From Mycobacterium sp. shizuoka-1 (GTDB taxonomy: Bacteria; Actinomycetota; Actinomycetes; Mycobacteriales; Mycobacteriaceae), in contig NZ_BEWG01000076.1 in NCBI RefSeq assembly GCF_002723835.1, positions 62,214 through 100,158 on the forward strand: 37,945 bases of DNA, in the 5' to 3' direction. The translations under genes were made by a program, and so were the position numbers. The notes beneath the pieces were generated by a model. That model saw only the letters and a list, made by a program, of their open reading frames with translations, did no database searches and was not told where the DNA came from. Positions 23,901 through 32,319 of the stretch are shown piece after piece (the stretch's first letter is position 1; every line of letters starts with the position of its first letter).

Positions 23901-24377
23901 CATCGGGTGCCGTTCGGCAAGCCGGGTGGCGGCCTGACCGATCCGCACCGGGTCCACCGCGACGCCGTCGAACTCGACGTAGAGGTGACCGGCGACCCCG
24001 CCCAGCTGTTGGTCGTCGTGCCTGCCGACCCACATCGCGTGCTGCATCGGGGCCATCCCGAACGGTTCGCCCTCGACCGCCGCAGGCTGCGCCGCCACCA
24101 GGGCGGTCTTGGCGTCACGGTCGGGCGAGATCAGCAGGTCGGCCCAGGCGCGCACCGACGGGGCGGCAGCGAGCCGGGCGAAGTCGACGTCGAATCCGTC
24201 TCGGCGCCAACGCCCCGCGAGCGCCATCATCCGGATCGAATCCAGCCCCTGCGCGATCAGGTCGCCGTCCGGGTCGATGGCCGTGGGGTCGACACCGAGC
24301 AGCTCTGCCAGCCGGCCGGTGATCATGGCCGCTTCCGGAGCCCCGCAGTTCGGGGGTCCGTCTCCTGCCGCGGCCAC
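20904..24377 (-). CDS. mbtB: NRPS MbtB-like: aryl carrier, cyclisation, adenylation, PCP
   Basis: This 1157-residue initiating synthetase has an N-terminal aryl carrier domain with GLDS and Ser47, which receives salicylate from MbtA. A cyclisation domain follows with the DxxxxD motif at D234-D239 and S242 (in place of HHxxxD). The adenylation domain has [11 protein letters not shown] at 697-707, GGATET near 836-841 and the A10 Lys1028. The carrier domain has GGDS with Ser1085. It should join salicylate to Ser/Thr (oxazoline) or Cys (thiazoline); by analogy with MbtB, Ser/Thr is favoured. No thioesterase is fused. The start is GTG at 24377, with GGGAG six bases upstream. It heads the mbtB-E-F-G-H operon and diverges from mbtA across a double IdeR box. 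Confidence 0.94.
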   Translation of the reverse strand: MAAAGDGPPNCGAPEAAMITGRLAELLGVDPTAIDPDGDLIAQGLDSIRMMALAGRWRRDGFDVDFARLAAAPSVRAWADLLISPDRDAKTALVAAQPAAVEGEPFGMAPMQHAMWVGRHDDQQLGGVAGHLYVEFDGVAVDPVRIGQAATRLAERHPMLRVQFLPDGTQRIGPPADPLPLAVVDLRAADSATVEHQLATIRAAKSRQQLHGRVLELTLTQLPHGRTRLHVDLDMQAADAMSYRALMSDLAALYRGERLAEIGYTYQQYRQQLSPPASLAADRRWWAERIPELPDAPALPLLPVARWIDPHRPGRRWHWLDPRTRDGLFDRARARGVTPAMTLAASFADTVAGWSADPHFLLNVPLFGREPLHPDIDRVVGDFTSSLLLDIDLTAADTPTQRALAVQHTMHDAAAHASYPGLSVLRDLSRHRGTQVLAPVVFTSALGLGELFSPDVTTQFGTPDWIISQGPQVLLDAQVTEFDGGILVNWDVREDAFCPGVIDAMFTRHIDEVRRLAHDDAAWDSPRSPLVPVQHRAARDALTARTAASGRMLHDGFFDTAERSPDAPAIFSSSGELTYGQLRRQALAVAAALRAAGLPDGGTVAVLGPKCAEQVPALLGVHAAGGAYLPVGADQPRERAQRIIAGAAVDLVLVCGGAEPPDAGVPAMTVAEAITRGNGSEFGPVTGDPDRLAYVLFTSGSTGEPKGVEVTHDAAMNTVEFITGHFGLGPDDRCLALSTLECDISVLDVFATLATGGAIVVVDEERRRDPDHWARLIDAHRVTVLHFLPGWLAMLLDVAGPLPTVRVVPTGGDWVTPDMVRRLRQRSPGVRFAGLGGATETAIHNTICEVAEVPAHWTVIPFGKPLPNNRCRVVNAGGADCPDWVVGELWIGGRGLARGYRGRPDLTAERFVTDDTGTWYRTGDLARFWPDGTCEFVGRADHRVKISGYRVELGEVEAALCRAPGVRGAVAAAIAAGSQQWLAAAVALEQGAPTGDELAVWLGAQLPPHMVPRHIEILESIPYTIGGKVDRRSVERLLADHFESAAVHRPPSGPLQVALAAIVAGVLGVSQLAVDDDFFGRGGDSVLATTAVARIRQWLDVPGVSVADLFATRTVEHLTGRLRQLEPAERLDQIAELYLEVTDMDTADVALALRTEN

Positions 24378-24392
24378 CGCCGTCTCCCTCCA

Positions 24393-24411
24393 TCAGACCA
24401 GCCTCACCTAA
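24393..24411 (-). promoter_or_regulatory. IdeR box upstream of mbtB
   Basis: Read on the minus strand, TTAGGTGAGGCTGGTCTGA matches about 14 of 19 consensus positions. It ends 15 bases before the mbtB GTG, so bound IdeR would block initiation of the whole NRPS operon. It is one of two boxes in this divergent region, the arrangement known for mbtA/mbtB in M. tuberculosis. Confidence 0.7.
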
Positions 24412-24412
24412 C

Positions 24413-24431
24413 TTTGGGAAGGCTACCCTAT
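24413..24431 (+). promoter_or_regulatory. IdeR box upstream of mbtA
   Basis: TTTGGGAAGGCTACCCTAT matches 14 of 19 consensus positions and lies 36 bases before the mbtA ATG. It directly abuts the mbtB box with a one-base gap, so two IdeR dimers could bind side by side and control both divergent promoters. Confidence 0.72.
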
Positions 24432-24467
24432 GCTCTGAGCCCAGAGACGCCTACGTCAGGGAGCCCG

Positions 24468-26063
24468 ATGACCGCATTCACCGCCTTCGCGCCGGAGCGC
24501 GCCGCGGCCTACCGCGACGCCGGCTACTGGGCCGGCCGGCCCCTCGACGACATTCTGCGAAGCGCCGCGGCCCGCTGGCCCGAGCGCCCCGCCGTGCTCG
24601 ACGAACGGACCAGCCTGCGCTACGCCGAGCTCGATCAGCTCGCCGATACGGCTGCGGCGGGTTTGGTGAGCCTCGGAATCCGCAGCGGCGACGTGGTTCT
24701 GGTGCAACTGCCGAACAGCTGCCAGTTCGCGGTCGCGCTGTTCGCCCTGCTGCGTGCCGGCGCACTGCCGGTGATGTGTCTGCCCGGCCACCGGGATGCC
24801 GAGTTGGCCCACTTCGCGGAGGTCAGCGGCGCCGTCGGGATCATCGTGGGCACCGACGCCGGCGTCGACTACCCAGCCATGGCGCAGCGCGTGCGAGACC
24901 GCTGCAGGCAGCTCCGCTACGTCATCGTCGACGGCCATGCAGGCCAACACATTTCCTGGCCGCATCTGTGCGAGGGCAGCGCACGGCCGGCTCGGCTGCA
25001 GCCGGACACCGGCACACCCGCGCTGCTGCTGGTGTCCGGCGGCACCACCGGCGCCCCCAAGCTGATCCCGCGCACCCACGACGACTACCTGTACAACGCG
25101 ACCGCCAGCGCCGCGCTGTGCGGATTGACCGACTCCGACGTCTATCTCGTCGCGCTGCCTGCAGGCCACAACTTTCCGCTCGCCTGCCCAGGCCTGCTCG
25201 GCGCGATGACGGTCGGTGCGGCGGTGGTATTCGGCAAGGACCCCAGTCCTGAGGCGGCATTCGCCACGATCGCTCGTCATGAAGTGACCGCCACGGCGCT
25301 CGTGCCCGCGCTCGCCCGGTTGTGGGCCCAGGCCTGCGAATGGGAGGACCAGCGCCCGACCACCCTGCGCCTCCTGCAAGTCGGCGGTGCCAAACTGGCC
25401 GCCGAGGACGCCAGGCACATCCGGTCGGTGCTCACCCCCGGGCTCCAGCAGGTGTTCGGCATGGCCGAAGGTCTGTTGTGCTACACCAGGATCGGCGATC
25501 CCGATGAGATCGTCGACCATACCCAGGGCCGGCCCCTGGCCGCGCACGACGAGCTGCGCATCGTCGACGACGCCGGCGTCGCGGTGGCCGACGGTGAACC
25601 CGGTGAACTGCTGGTTCGCGGCCCATACACCATCAACGGTTACTTCCGCGCCGACGCGGAGAACCGGCGCTCGTTCACCCCGGACGGCTTCTACCGCAGC
25701 GGCGACAAGGTCCGCCGCCGTGCCGACGGCTATCTGGAGGTGACCGGCCGGGTCAAGGACGTCATCCTGCGCGCGGGCGAGACGATCGCCGCTCTCGACC
25801 TGGAGAGCCATCTGCTGACCCATCCGGGCGTGTCCGCGGTTGCCGCGGTCGGTCTGCCCGATCCGTATCTGGGTGAGAAGATCTGCGCCGCCATTGTTTT
25901 CCGCGACGAGCCGGTGAGGCTTGCCGAGCTCAACGCTCACCTCGAGGCACGGGGAGTCGCCATGCACTGCCGCCCGGACATGGTCGCGCCGATGCCGAGT
26001 CTGCCGACGACGGCCGTCGGGAAGGTGGACAAGCGCACGCTCATCGCCAAGTTGAGCCGCTGA
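24468..26063 (+). CDS. mbtA: Salicyl-AMP ligase MbtA
   Basis: This 531-residue stand-alone aryl acid adenylating enzyme activates salicylate as the adenylate and transfers it to the aryl carrier domain of MbtB. It has the P-loop-like SGGTTGAPK at 190-198, the HNFPL block at 234-238 shared by EntE/DhbE/MbtA-type ligases, an SGDK core at 411-414 and the C-terminal catalytic Lys519. The start is ATG at 24468, preceded by AGGGAG six bases away; the long in-frame extension upstream runs through the divergent promoter and into antisense mbtB and is not used. It ends six bases from the convergent mbtI stop. Salicylate, and not 2,3-dihydroxybenzoate, is inferred from the neighbouring salicylate synthase. 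Confidence 0.96.
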   Translation: MTAFTAFAPERAAAYRDAGYWAGRPLDDILRSAAARWPERPAVLDERTSLRYAELDQLADTAAAGLVSLGIRSGDVVLVQLPNSCQFAVALFALLRAGALPVMCLPGHRDAELAHFAEVSGAVGIIVGTDAGVDYPAMAQRVRDRCRQLRYVIVDGHAGQHISWPHLCEGSARPARLQPDTGTPALLLVSGGTTGAPKLIPRTHDDYLYNATASAALCGLTDSDVYLVALPAGHNFPLACPGLLGAMTVGAAVVFGKDPSPEAAFATIARHEVTATALVPALARLWAQACEWEDQRPTTLRLLQVGGAKLAAEDARHIRSVLTPGLQQVFGMAEGLLCYTRIGDPDEIVDHTQGRPLAAHDELRIVDDAGVAVADGEPGELLVRGPYTINGYFRADAENRRSFTPDGFYRSGDKVRRRADGYLEVTGRVKDVILRAGETIAALDLESHLLTHPGVSAVAAVGLPDPYLGEKICAAIVFRDEPVRLAELNAHLEARGVAMHCRPDMVAPMPSLPTTAVGKVDKRTLIAKLSR

Positions 26064-26069
26064 GCCGGG

Positions 26070-27482
<1,413 letters not shown>

Positions 27483-27520
27483 TCACCGCACTAAAACGTA
27501 GACCACCACGGGCGGGATAC

Positions 27521-27539
27521 AAAGGTTAGGCTACGCATA
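27521..27539 (+). promoter_or_regulatory. IdeR box upstream of the glycosyltransferase/ABC operon
   Basis: AAAGGTTAGGCTACGCATA has a perfect 11-base core (AGGTTAGGCTA) and 13 of 19 matches overall. It lies 30 bases upstream of the family-2 glycosyltransferase GTG. The left half is strong and the right half weak. It implies that the plus-strand operon is part of the iron response. Confidence 0.68.
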
Positions 27540-27569
27540 TTTGTCGGCAGACCGCGAGGAGGAACCGGG

Positions 27570-28289
27570 GTGATCTCGTTCGTTGTGCCGACCCTCAACG
27601 AAGACCGAACCGTCGCCTCCACCCTCGCGTGTCTGGCCGCTTATTCGGGCGACCACGAAATCATCGTGTCCGACGACAACAGCACCGACGGCACCGTGGA
27701 CATCTGTCGGCGGTATGCGCACACGATCGTCCGTTACACCCAGCCCGAGAAGCAGACGATCGCCCAAGTCCGGAACCGGGGAGCGGCCGCCGCCCGTGGC
27801 GACTTCTTGGTGTTCGTCGATGCCGATGTGCTGATCCCGGAGATCGACGACTTTCTCCGCGCTTCGCGCACCCGGTTCGCATCGGATCGCCGCCTGGTGG
27901 CGCTCACGAGTCAGTATCGGGTGACCCCCGAATCAGCCACGGTCGCTGATCGATTCGTGTTCACCATGCTCGGACTGCAGTTTCTGCTCCAGAACAACGT
28001 CCTGCGGGTCGGCGCGGCGAGCGGAAAGTTCCAGATGGTCGCGGCCGATGCGTTCCGGGCGGTCGGCGGCTTTGACGAAAGCCTCGTGGCCTCGGAGGAC
28101 ATGGACCTGTTCCGGCGCCTCTCACGCGTCGGCAGAACGCATTTCGCGCGTGAGCTCACCGTGTATCACTCCGGCAGACGGGCCAGAGCCATCGGCTGGC
28201 GCAAACTCTTGTGGCAGTGGTTCACCAACTCCGTCTCGGTGTTCTTCTTCCACCGATCGATCACCAGGGAATGGACGGTGATCCGCTGA
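27570..28289 (+). CDS. Family-2 glycosyltransferase
   Basis: This 239-residue GT-A fold transferase opens with a VVPTLNE motif at residues 5-11, then a nucleotide-binding SDDNSTDGT stretch at 34-42, the DxD metal site D84-A85-D86, and an ED motif at 176-177 that usually holds the catalytic base. A hydrophobic, basic C-terminal segment (about 210-235) may touch the membrane, but there is no clear multi-pass domain. The GTG start at 27570 has a strong GAGGAGGA ribosome-binding site six bases upstream. The acceptor is unknown: it could be the siderophore, a lipid carrier or a cell-envelope glycolipid. It is the first gene after an IdeR box and heads a run with an ABC exporter and a second glycosyltransferase, so a role in making or modifying an exported iron-regulated molecule is inferred. 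Confidence 0.88.
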   Translation: MISFVVPTLNEDRTVASTLACLAAYSGDHEIIVSDDNSTDGTVDICRRYAHTIVRYTQPEKQTIAQVRNRGAAAARGDFLVFVDADVLIPEIDDFLRASRTRFASDRRLVALTSQYRVTPESATVADRFVFTMLGLQFLLQNNVLRVGAASGKFQMVAADAFRAVGGFDESLVASEDMDLFRRLSRVGRTHFARELTVYHSGRRARAIGWRKLLWQWFTNSVSVFFFHRSITREWTVIR

Positions 28290-28333
28290 TGCCGAACCCT
28301 CAACGCCTCGGACCCCGCTGGCCGGCACCGTGA
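28289..28333 (+). other. 14-codon mini-ORF coupled at both ends
   Basis: An ATG overlaps the glycosyltransferase stop (TGATG at 28287-28291). Its own TGA at 28331-28333 overlaps the GTG start of the ABC ATPase (GTGA). The peptide would be 14 residues, rich in Pro and Arg. No homology can be claimed. It may serve only to carry ribosomes across the 40-base gap by translational coupling, or be a chance arrangement. Confidence 0.35.
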
Positions 28334-29259
28334 TCGAACTGGACGGTCTGACCAAGACATACGGCGATGTGTCTGCCCTGACCGACGTGAGTTTCACGGT
28401 GCCGACCGGTTCGGTGCTGTCACTTCTCGGTCATAACGGGGCAGGCAAGACGACTGCGGTACAGATACTTTCGACACTGATACCACCGAGCGCCGGACGG
28501 GCACTGGTGGCTGGCCATGACGTCGTCGACGACGCTGACCGGGTGCGGGCCAGCATCGGAGTCACCGGCCAGAGCGCGAGTCTGGACACGGTGATCACCG
28601 GCCGGCAGAACCTGACCTTGTTCGGCAGGCTGAGGGGACTCGGGCGAAGGGACGCGCGCCGGCGGGCCGACGAATTGATCGCCGAGTTCGAGCTCGACGG
28701 GGCGGCCGACCGGCCGGTCTCCACCTATTCCGGCGGAATGCGACGGCGACTGGACATCGCGGCTGCGCTGGTGGTGACGCCCGAGGTGCTCTTTCTCGAC
28801 GAACCGACCACCGGCTTGGACCCACGTAGTCGACGGCAGGTGTGGGAGCTGGTGTCGACGCTGGCCGCCGAGGGCGTCACGGTTCTTCTGACCACCCAGT
28901 ACCTCGAAGAGGCTGACGTACTGAGCAATTCGATCGTCATTCTGAACTGCGGGCGAGTGGCCGCACACGGCACCGCCGACGAGCTCAAACGGCAGGCAGG
29001 CGCGACCTACTGTCAGGTCACCCTGGTGCGGCCGTCAGACATCCCCCGCGTCGTCGCCGCATTGGCCGATATCGACGACGTCGACGCCGACGCCGAGACC
29101 AACACCGTGTCGGTACGCGCCCGCGATGGTGTCGGCACACTCGCCGAGGTAATCCGTCGCACCGACCGACTGGGTGTCGATCTCGTCGACATCTCGCTGC
29201 GCAAACCAACTCTCGACGAGGTCTTTTTGCACCTGAGCACAGCGGCGAGCACGGTATGA
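28330..29259 (+). CDS. DrrA-type ABC exporter ATPase
   Basis: This 309-residue ATP-binding subunit has Walker A GHNGAGKT at 34-41, the ABC signature YSGGM at 133-137 and Walker B FLDE at 155-158. The C-terminal extension after residue 220 is typical of the daunorubicin-resistance (DrrA) subfamily, which powers export of lipids and secondary metabolites. The start is GTG at 28330, directly after the glycosyltransferase. The stop overlaps the next permease gene (ATGA). With two separate permeases it forms a DrrABC-like three-gene set, like the exporter beside the PDIM genes of M. tuberculosis. The substrate is not evident; the siderophore or a glycosylated product of this locus is the natural guess. 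Confidence 0.92.
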   Translation: MIELDGLTKTYGDVSALTDVSFTVPTGSVLSLLGHNGAGKTTAVQILSTLIPPSAGRALVAGHDVVDDADRVRASIGVTGQSASLDTVITGRQNLTLFGRLRGLGRRDARRRADELIAEFELDGAADRPVSTYSGGMRRRLDIAAALVVTPEVLFLDEPTTGLDPRSRRQVWELVSTLAAEGVTVLLTTQYLEEADVLSNSIVILNCGRVAAHGTADELKRQAGATYCQVTLVRPSDIPRVVAALADIDDVDADAETNTVSVRARDGVGTLAEVIRRTDRLGVDLVDISLRKPTLDEVFLHLSTAASTV

Positions 29260-29996
29260 CCGCGATCGCGGCATTGACGGAGCGCATCGTGCACACCGCA
29301 GTGCGCGACTTCGATCTCGCCCTGGCGGTGTTGGTCCCGGCGGGAACCCTGCTGGGTCTCAGCGGGGCGCTACGCCACATCATCGACACCGGCACGATGA
29401 GCTACACCGACTATCTGGTGCCGTCGATCATCGTCCAGGCGATGCTGCTCGGCTCGGTGACGACCGCCGACCGGGCCGGCCGCGAACAGGCGTCGGGTCT
29501 GACCCGCCGGCTCAGGACACAACCGATCTCACCGTTGGCGCCGTTGGCCGCCCGGATGCTCTACTGTCTGCTGCGCGGGGCGGTCTCGCTGGCCGCCGCC
29601 ATGGCGACGGCATACCTCTTGGGATACCGGATCACCGGCGGTGTCGTCTGCGTCATTGCGTTCACGGTGATCCCGCTGACTCTGACCCTGGCCCTGTCTC
29701 TGGGCGCCGACGCCACCGGCACCTGGCTGGGCCGGATCGGCGGAAGTCAGCTCTTGCTGCTGCCGCAACTCATCCTGATCCTGGTGTCGACGGGACTTGC
29801 TCCCGCCGAGGCCTTTCCGGACTGGGTGCAACCGTTCGTCCGGTATCAGCCGGTCTCCCAGGTGACCGACACCATCAGAGCCTTGGCGGCCGGCGACGCC
29901 GCAGGCAACCAGGTGACCGTCACGGCGGCCTGGTGCCTGGGTCTTCTCATCACGTTCGGACTATTCGCGGTCCGCATCCAGCGGCGGCCATTGTGA
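29256..29996 (+). CDS. ABC-2 type permease (DrrB-like)
   Basis: This 246-residue membrane protein has about six hydrophobic segments and the ABC-2 layout: an amphipathic N-terminus, membrane helices, and a conserved proline-rich region before the last helix (VQPFVRYQPVSQVTD near 191-205). It would form half of the transmembrane channel with the downstream permease, driven by the upstream ATPase. Start ATG at 29256 and stop at 29996 each overlap the neighbouring gene by four bases, so the three subunits are coupled. Confidence 0.9.
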   Translation: MTAIAALTERIVHTAVRDFDLALAVLVPAGTLLGLSGALRHIIDTGTMSYTDYLVPSIIVQAMLLGSVTTADRAGREQASGLTRRLRTQPISPLAPLAARMLYCLLRGAVSLAAAMATAYLLGYRITGGVVCVIAFTVIPLTLTLALSLGADATGTWLGRIGGSQLLLLPQLILILVSTGLAPAEAFPDWVQPFVRYQPVSQVTDTIRALAAGDAAGNQVTVTAAWCLGLLITFGLFAVRIQRRPL

Positions 29997-30772
29997 CCGC
30001 GCGGCCGCTCATGCCCGCAGTCGTCCTCACCGAGCGCATGTTCATGCATTGGCGGCTGCACCCCATGGTGCCGCTGCAGTCGGTCCTGGTGCCCACCCTG
30101 CTGCTGCTGACCTACTACCTGGTGGTCAGCAAGTCACTGATGCGGCTGACCGGATCCGACAACCTCGCCACGCTGGTGCCGGTGTGCATTGTGGCGGGAA
30201 CCATGATGGGAACGCTCGGGGCCGGCTTCCACATACCGGACGAACGCGACAGCGGACTGTTGAGCCGATTCTGGGTGATGCCGATCCGCCGAGGGAGCTT
30301 CCTGGCCGGCACCCTGCTGGCCCAAGCCGCACAGACGCTGGTCGCCGGCTTCCTCATCCTGCTGGTCGGGATGGCACTGGGGCTACAGTTCGACGGCGCC
30401 TGGACGGCGGCGATCCCCTTCCTGCTGCTGCCTGTTCTGGTGACCCTCGTCTTCGCCCTCATCGTGCTGGCGCTCGCCGTTCGGGAGAACAGCTCACCCT
30501 TGCTCACGCTGCTCGGCGGAGTAGCGGTCGGCATGGCCTTCTGTTCGGGCGGGGTGGCTCCAGTGCAGCACCTTCCCGAGTGGATCCAACCCGTTGCCCG
30601 GGCCCAGCCGTTGGCGCCCGTCGTCGATGCCATGCGCGCGCTTGCGCAGGGACAACCGGCGGGACAGGCACTGCTCATGGCACTCGCGTGGCTGTCCGGC
30701 CTGGCGGCCATCTTCGGCCCGGTGGCTATGCGTGGCTATCGCAGGGCCGCGCAGTCTGGTGGCTCCGGATGA
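29993..30772 (+). CDS. ABC-2 type permease (DrrC-like)
   Basis: This second permease has 259 residues and about six membrane segments. It has a conserved RFWVMPIRRG stretch after the first extramembrane helix and the pattern EWIQPVARAQPLAPVVDA before the last helix, parallel to the upstream permease. The start GTG at 29993 overlaps the upstream stop (GTGA); the frame stays open further upstream, inside the previous gene, but that part is not needed. An alternative ATG lies at 30011. It completes the DrrABC-type exporter. A gap of about 200 bases follows before the next gene. Confidence 0.9.
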   Translation: MTARPLMPAVVLTERMFMHWRLHPMVPLQSVLVPTLLLLTYYLVVSKSLMRLTGSDNLATLVPVCIVAGTMMGTLGAGFHIPDERDSGLLSRFWVMPIRRGSFLAGTLLAQAAQTLVAGFLILLVGMALGLQFDGAWTAAIPFLLLPVLVTLVFALIVLALAVRENSSPLLTLLGGVAVGMAFCSGGVAPVQHLPEWIQPVARAQPLAPVVDAMRALAQGQPAGQALLMALAWLSGLAAIFGPVAMRGYRRAAQSGGSG

Positions 30773-30969
30773 CGAATATGACTGTCTGGAGGTGCATTTC
30801 GGCAGCTAGACCAGGTTGACCGGAGCGCAGGACGTAGCCCCCACAGAACGCTCCAAGCCCGCAATAATGGGCCACAACCGAGCGACAGACGACGATCCGG
30901 CCGCCAAACAGTGTGGCCCGGAGGATTTTTCGTGCGCACGCGCGCTCTCGGGAGGAGGACATCGACGCG
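30773..30969 (+). other. Intergenic gap between the exporter and second glycosyltransferase
   Basis: This 197-base stretch is the longest gap inside the plus-strand cluster. I see no IdeR box, no convincing stem-loop terminator and no gene. A weak AATAAT element lies near 30863. GGGAGGAGG at about 30950-30958 is the ribosome-binding site of the next gene. A separate promoter here is possible but not shown. Confidence 0.5.
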
Positions 30970-32319
30970 ATGAAGTTCGCGATAGCCGTGCACGGTACCC
31001 GCGGCGACGTCGAGCCGTGCGCTGCCGTGGCGCTGGAGCTGATCAGCCGCGGTCACGACGTGGCGATGGCGGTTCCGCCGAACCTGGTCTCCTTTGTCCA
31101 GGCATGCGGCATCACACCGGCGCAGCCGTACGGCGTGGACTCTCAGAAGCAGCTCGAGGCGTCGATCTTCCGCAAGTCGTGGGGTTTACGCAGCCCGCGC
31201 CGGGAATGGCACGAACTGGCGGACTATCTGAGCCAGGGCTGGGCCGAGATGAGCGGCACGCTCCTTGGCCTGGCCCGTGACGCGGACCTGATCCTGACCG
31301 GCACCACCTACCAGGAGGTGGCCGCCAACGTCGCCGAACACCTCGGCACGCCGCTGGCGGCACTGCACTACTTCCCCTTTCGCGCGAACAGCGTGATGTT
31401 CCCGCGGGTGCCGGCGTGGCTGGCGCGCACGATCTGGCCGGTGGCCGAATCGCTGTACTGGCGCCTGATGAAGCGTGCCGAGACCGCGCAACGATGCGAG
31501 CTGGGATTGCCACGGACGCGAACGCGCGCGATCCGTCGCATCATCGAGCGCAGCGCGGTGGAGATCCAGGCCTATGACCCCGTGCTTTTCGACGGCCTGG
31601 CGCAGGAGTGGGCCGGACGCCGACCGCTGATCGGCAACCTCACGCTGCAGCTCGACACGGCCGACGACGCACAGACCGATGCGTGGATCGGTGACGGGAC
31701 ACCGCCGATCTATTTCGGTTTCGGCAGCATGCCGGTCGAATGCCCGGCCACCGCGGTGGCGATGATCACCGCCGTGTGCGCCGAATTGGGTGAGCGCGCG
31801 CTGATCTGTTCCGGAGTGTGGGACATCCCCGAAGCCTCCTCTCCCCAGGTGCGCATCGTGCGCGACGTCAACCACAGCGCGGTGTTCCCGAAATGCCGTG
31901 CGGTGGTGCATCACGGCGGCGCAGGCACAACCGCGGCGGGTCTGCGGGCCGGTATGCCGACGTTGATCTTGTGGATCAGTGCCGAGCAGCCGCTCTGGGC
32001 CACCCGAATCACCACGCTCGGAGTGGGCGTGTCCGAACGGTTTTCCGTCGCGACGCCCGACTCGATTCGGGCCGGGTTGCAGACTGTACTGGCACCACAG
32101 TTCCGCCACCGCGCCGGCATGCTCGGTGCGCAGATGACCACACCGCAGCAGAGTGTCACCGCGGCAGCCGACCTGCTGGAAGCAGCCGCACACGACAATC
32201 GCGCCGCGCCAACACCACCACAGACCGCGCGGGCGGGTCGCCATGCGCCGGTCCGCCACCACGCGCACGTGCTGTCACCGCCGGCCTTGGATATCGGAGC
32301 ATGCGCCGTTGTCGACTGA
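30970..32319 (+). CDS. Family-1 (UDP-glycosyltransferase superfamily) glycosyltransferase
   Basis: This 449-residue GT-B fold enzyme opens with a HGTRGDVEP block at residues 8-16. It has the donor-binding HHGGAGTT signature at 314-321, followed by a PTLILWISAEQPLWA region. This type is common in antibiotic glycosylation and in the glycosyltransferases of mycobacterial glycopeptidolipid synthesis. The family also includes IroB, which C-glucosylates the aryl rings of enterobactin. The start ATG at 30970 follows GGGAGGAGG at good spacing; a frame from 30913 would only add an unlikely basic leader. A proline/histidine-rich tail (about 400-449) extends beyond the usual C-terminus. It overlaps the next gene by 11 bases. 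The acceptor is unknown; a siderophore or lipopeptide fits the context. Confidence 0.9.
   Translation: MKFAIAVHGTRGDVEPCAAVALELISRGHDVAMAVPPNLVSFVQACGITPAQPYGVDSQKQLEASIFRKSWGLRSPRREWHELADYLSQGWAEMSGTLLGLARDADLILTGTTYQEVAANVAEHLGTPLAALHYFPFRANSVMFPRVPAWLARTIWPVAESLYWRLMKRAETAQRCELGLPRTRTRAIRRIIERSAVEIQAYDPVLFDGLAQEWAGRRPLIGNLTLQLDTADDAQTDAWIGDGTPPIYFGFGSMPVECPATAVAMITAVCAELGERALICSGVWDIPEASSPQVRIVRDVNHSAVFPKCRAVVHHGGAGTTAAGLRAGMPTLILWISAEQPLWATRITTLGVGVSERFSVATPDSIRAGLQTVLAPQFRHRAGMLGAQMTTPQQSVTAAADLLEAAAHDNRAAPTPPQTARAGRHAPVRHHAHVLSPPALDIGACAVVD

Noticed and set aside
24456..25967. 503-codon minus-strand frame opposite mbtA
   Set aside because: mbtA has all catalytic motifs and a ribosome-binding site; the opposite frame has no recognisable domain.
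30770..30823. Small ORF starting at the end of the second permease gene
   Set aside because: About 16 codons with no ribosome-binding site of note and no coupling to a following gene; likely chance.
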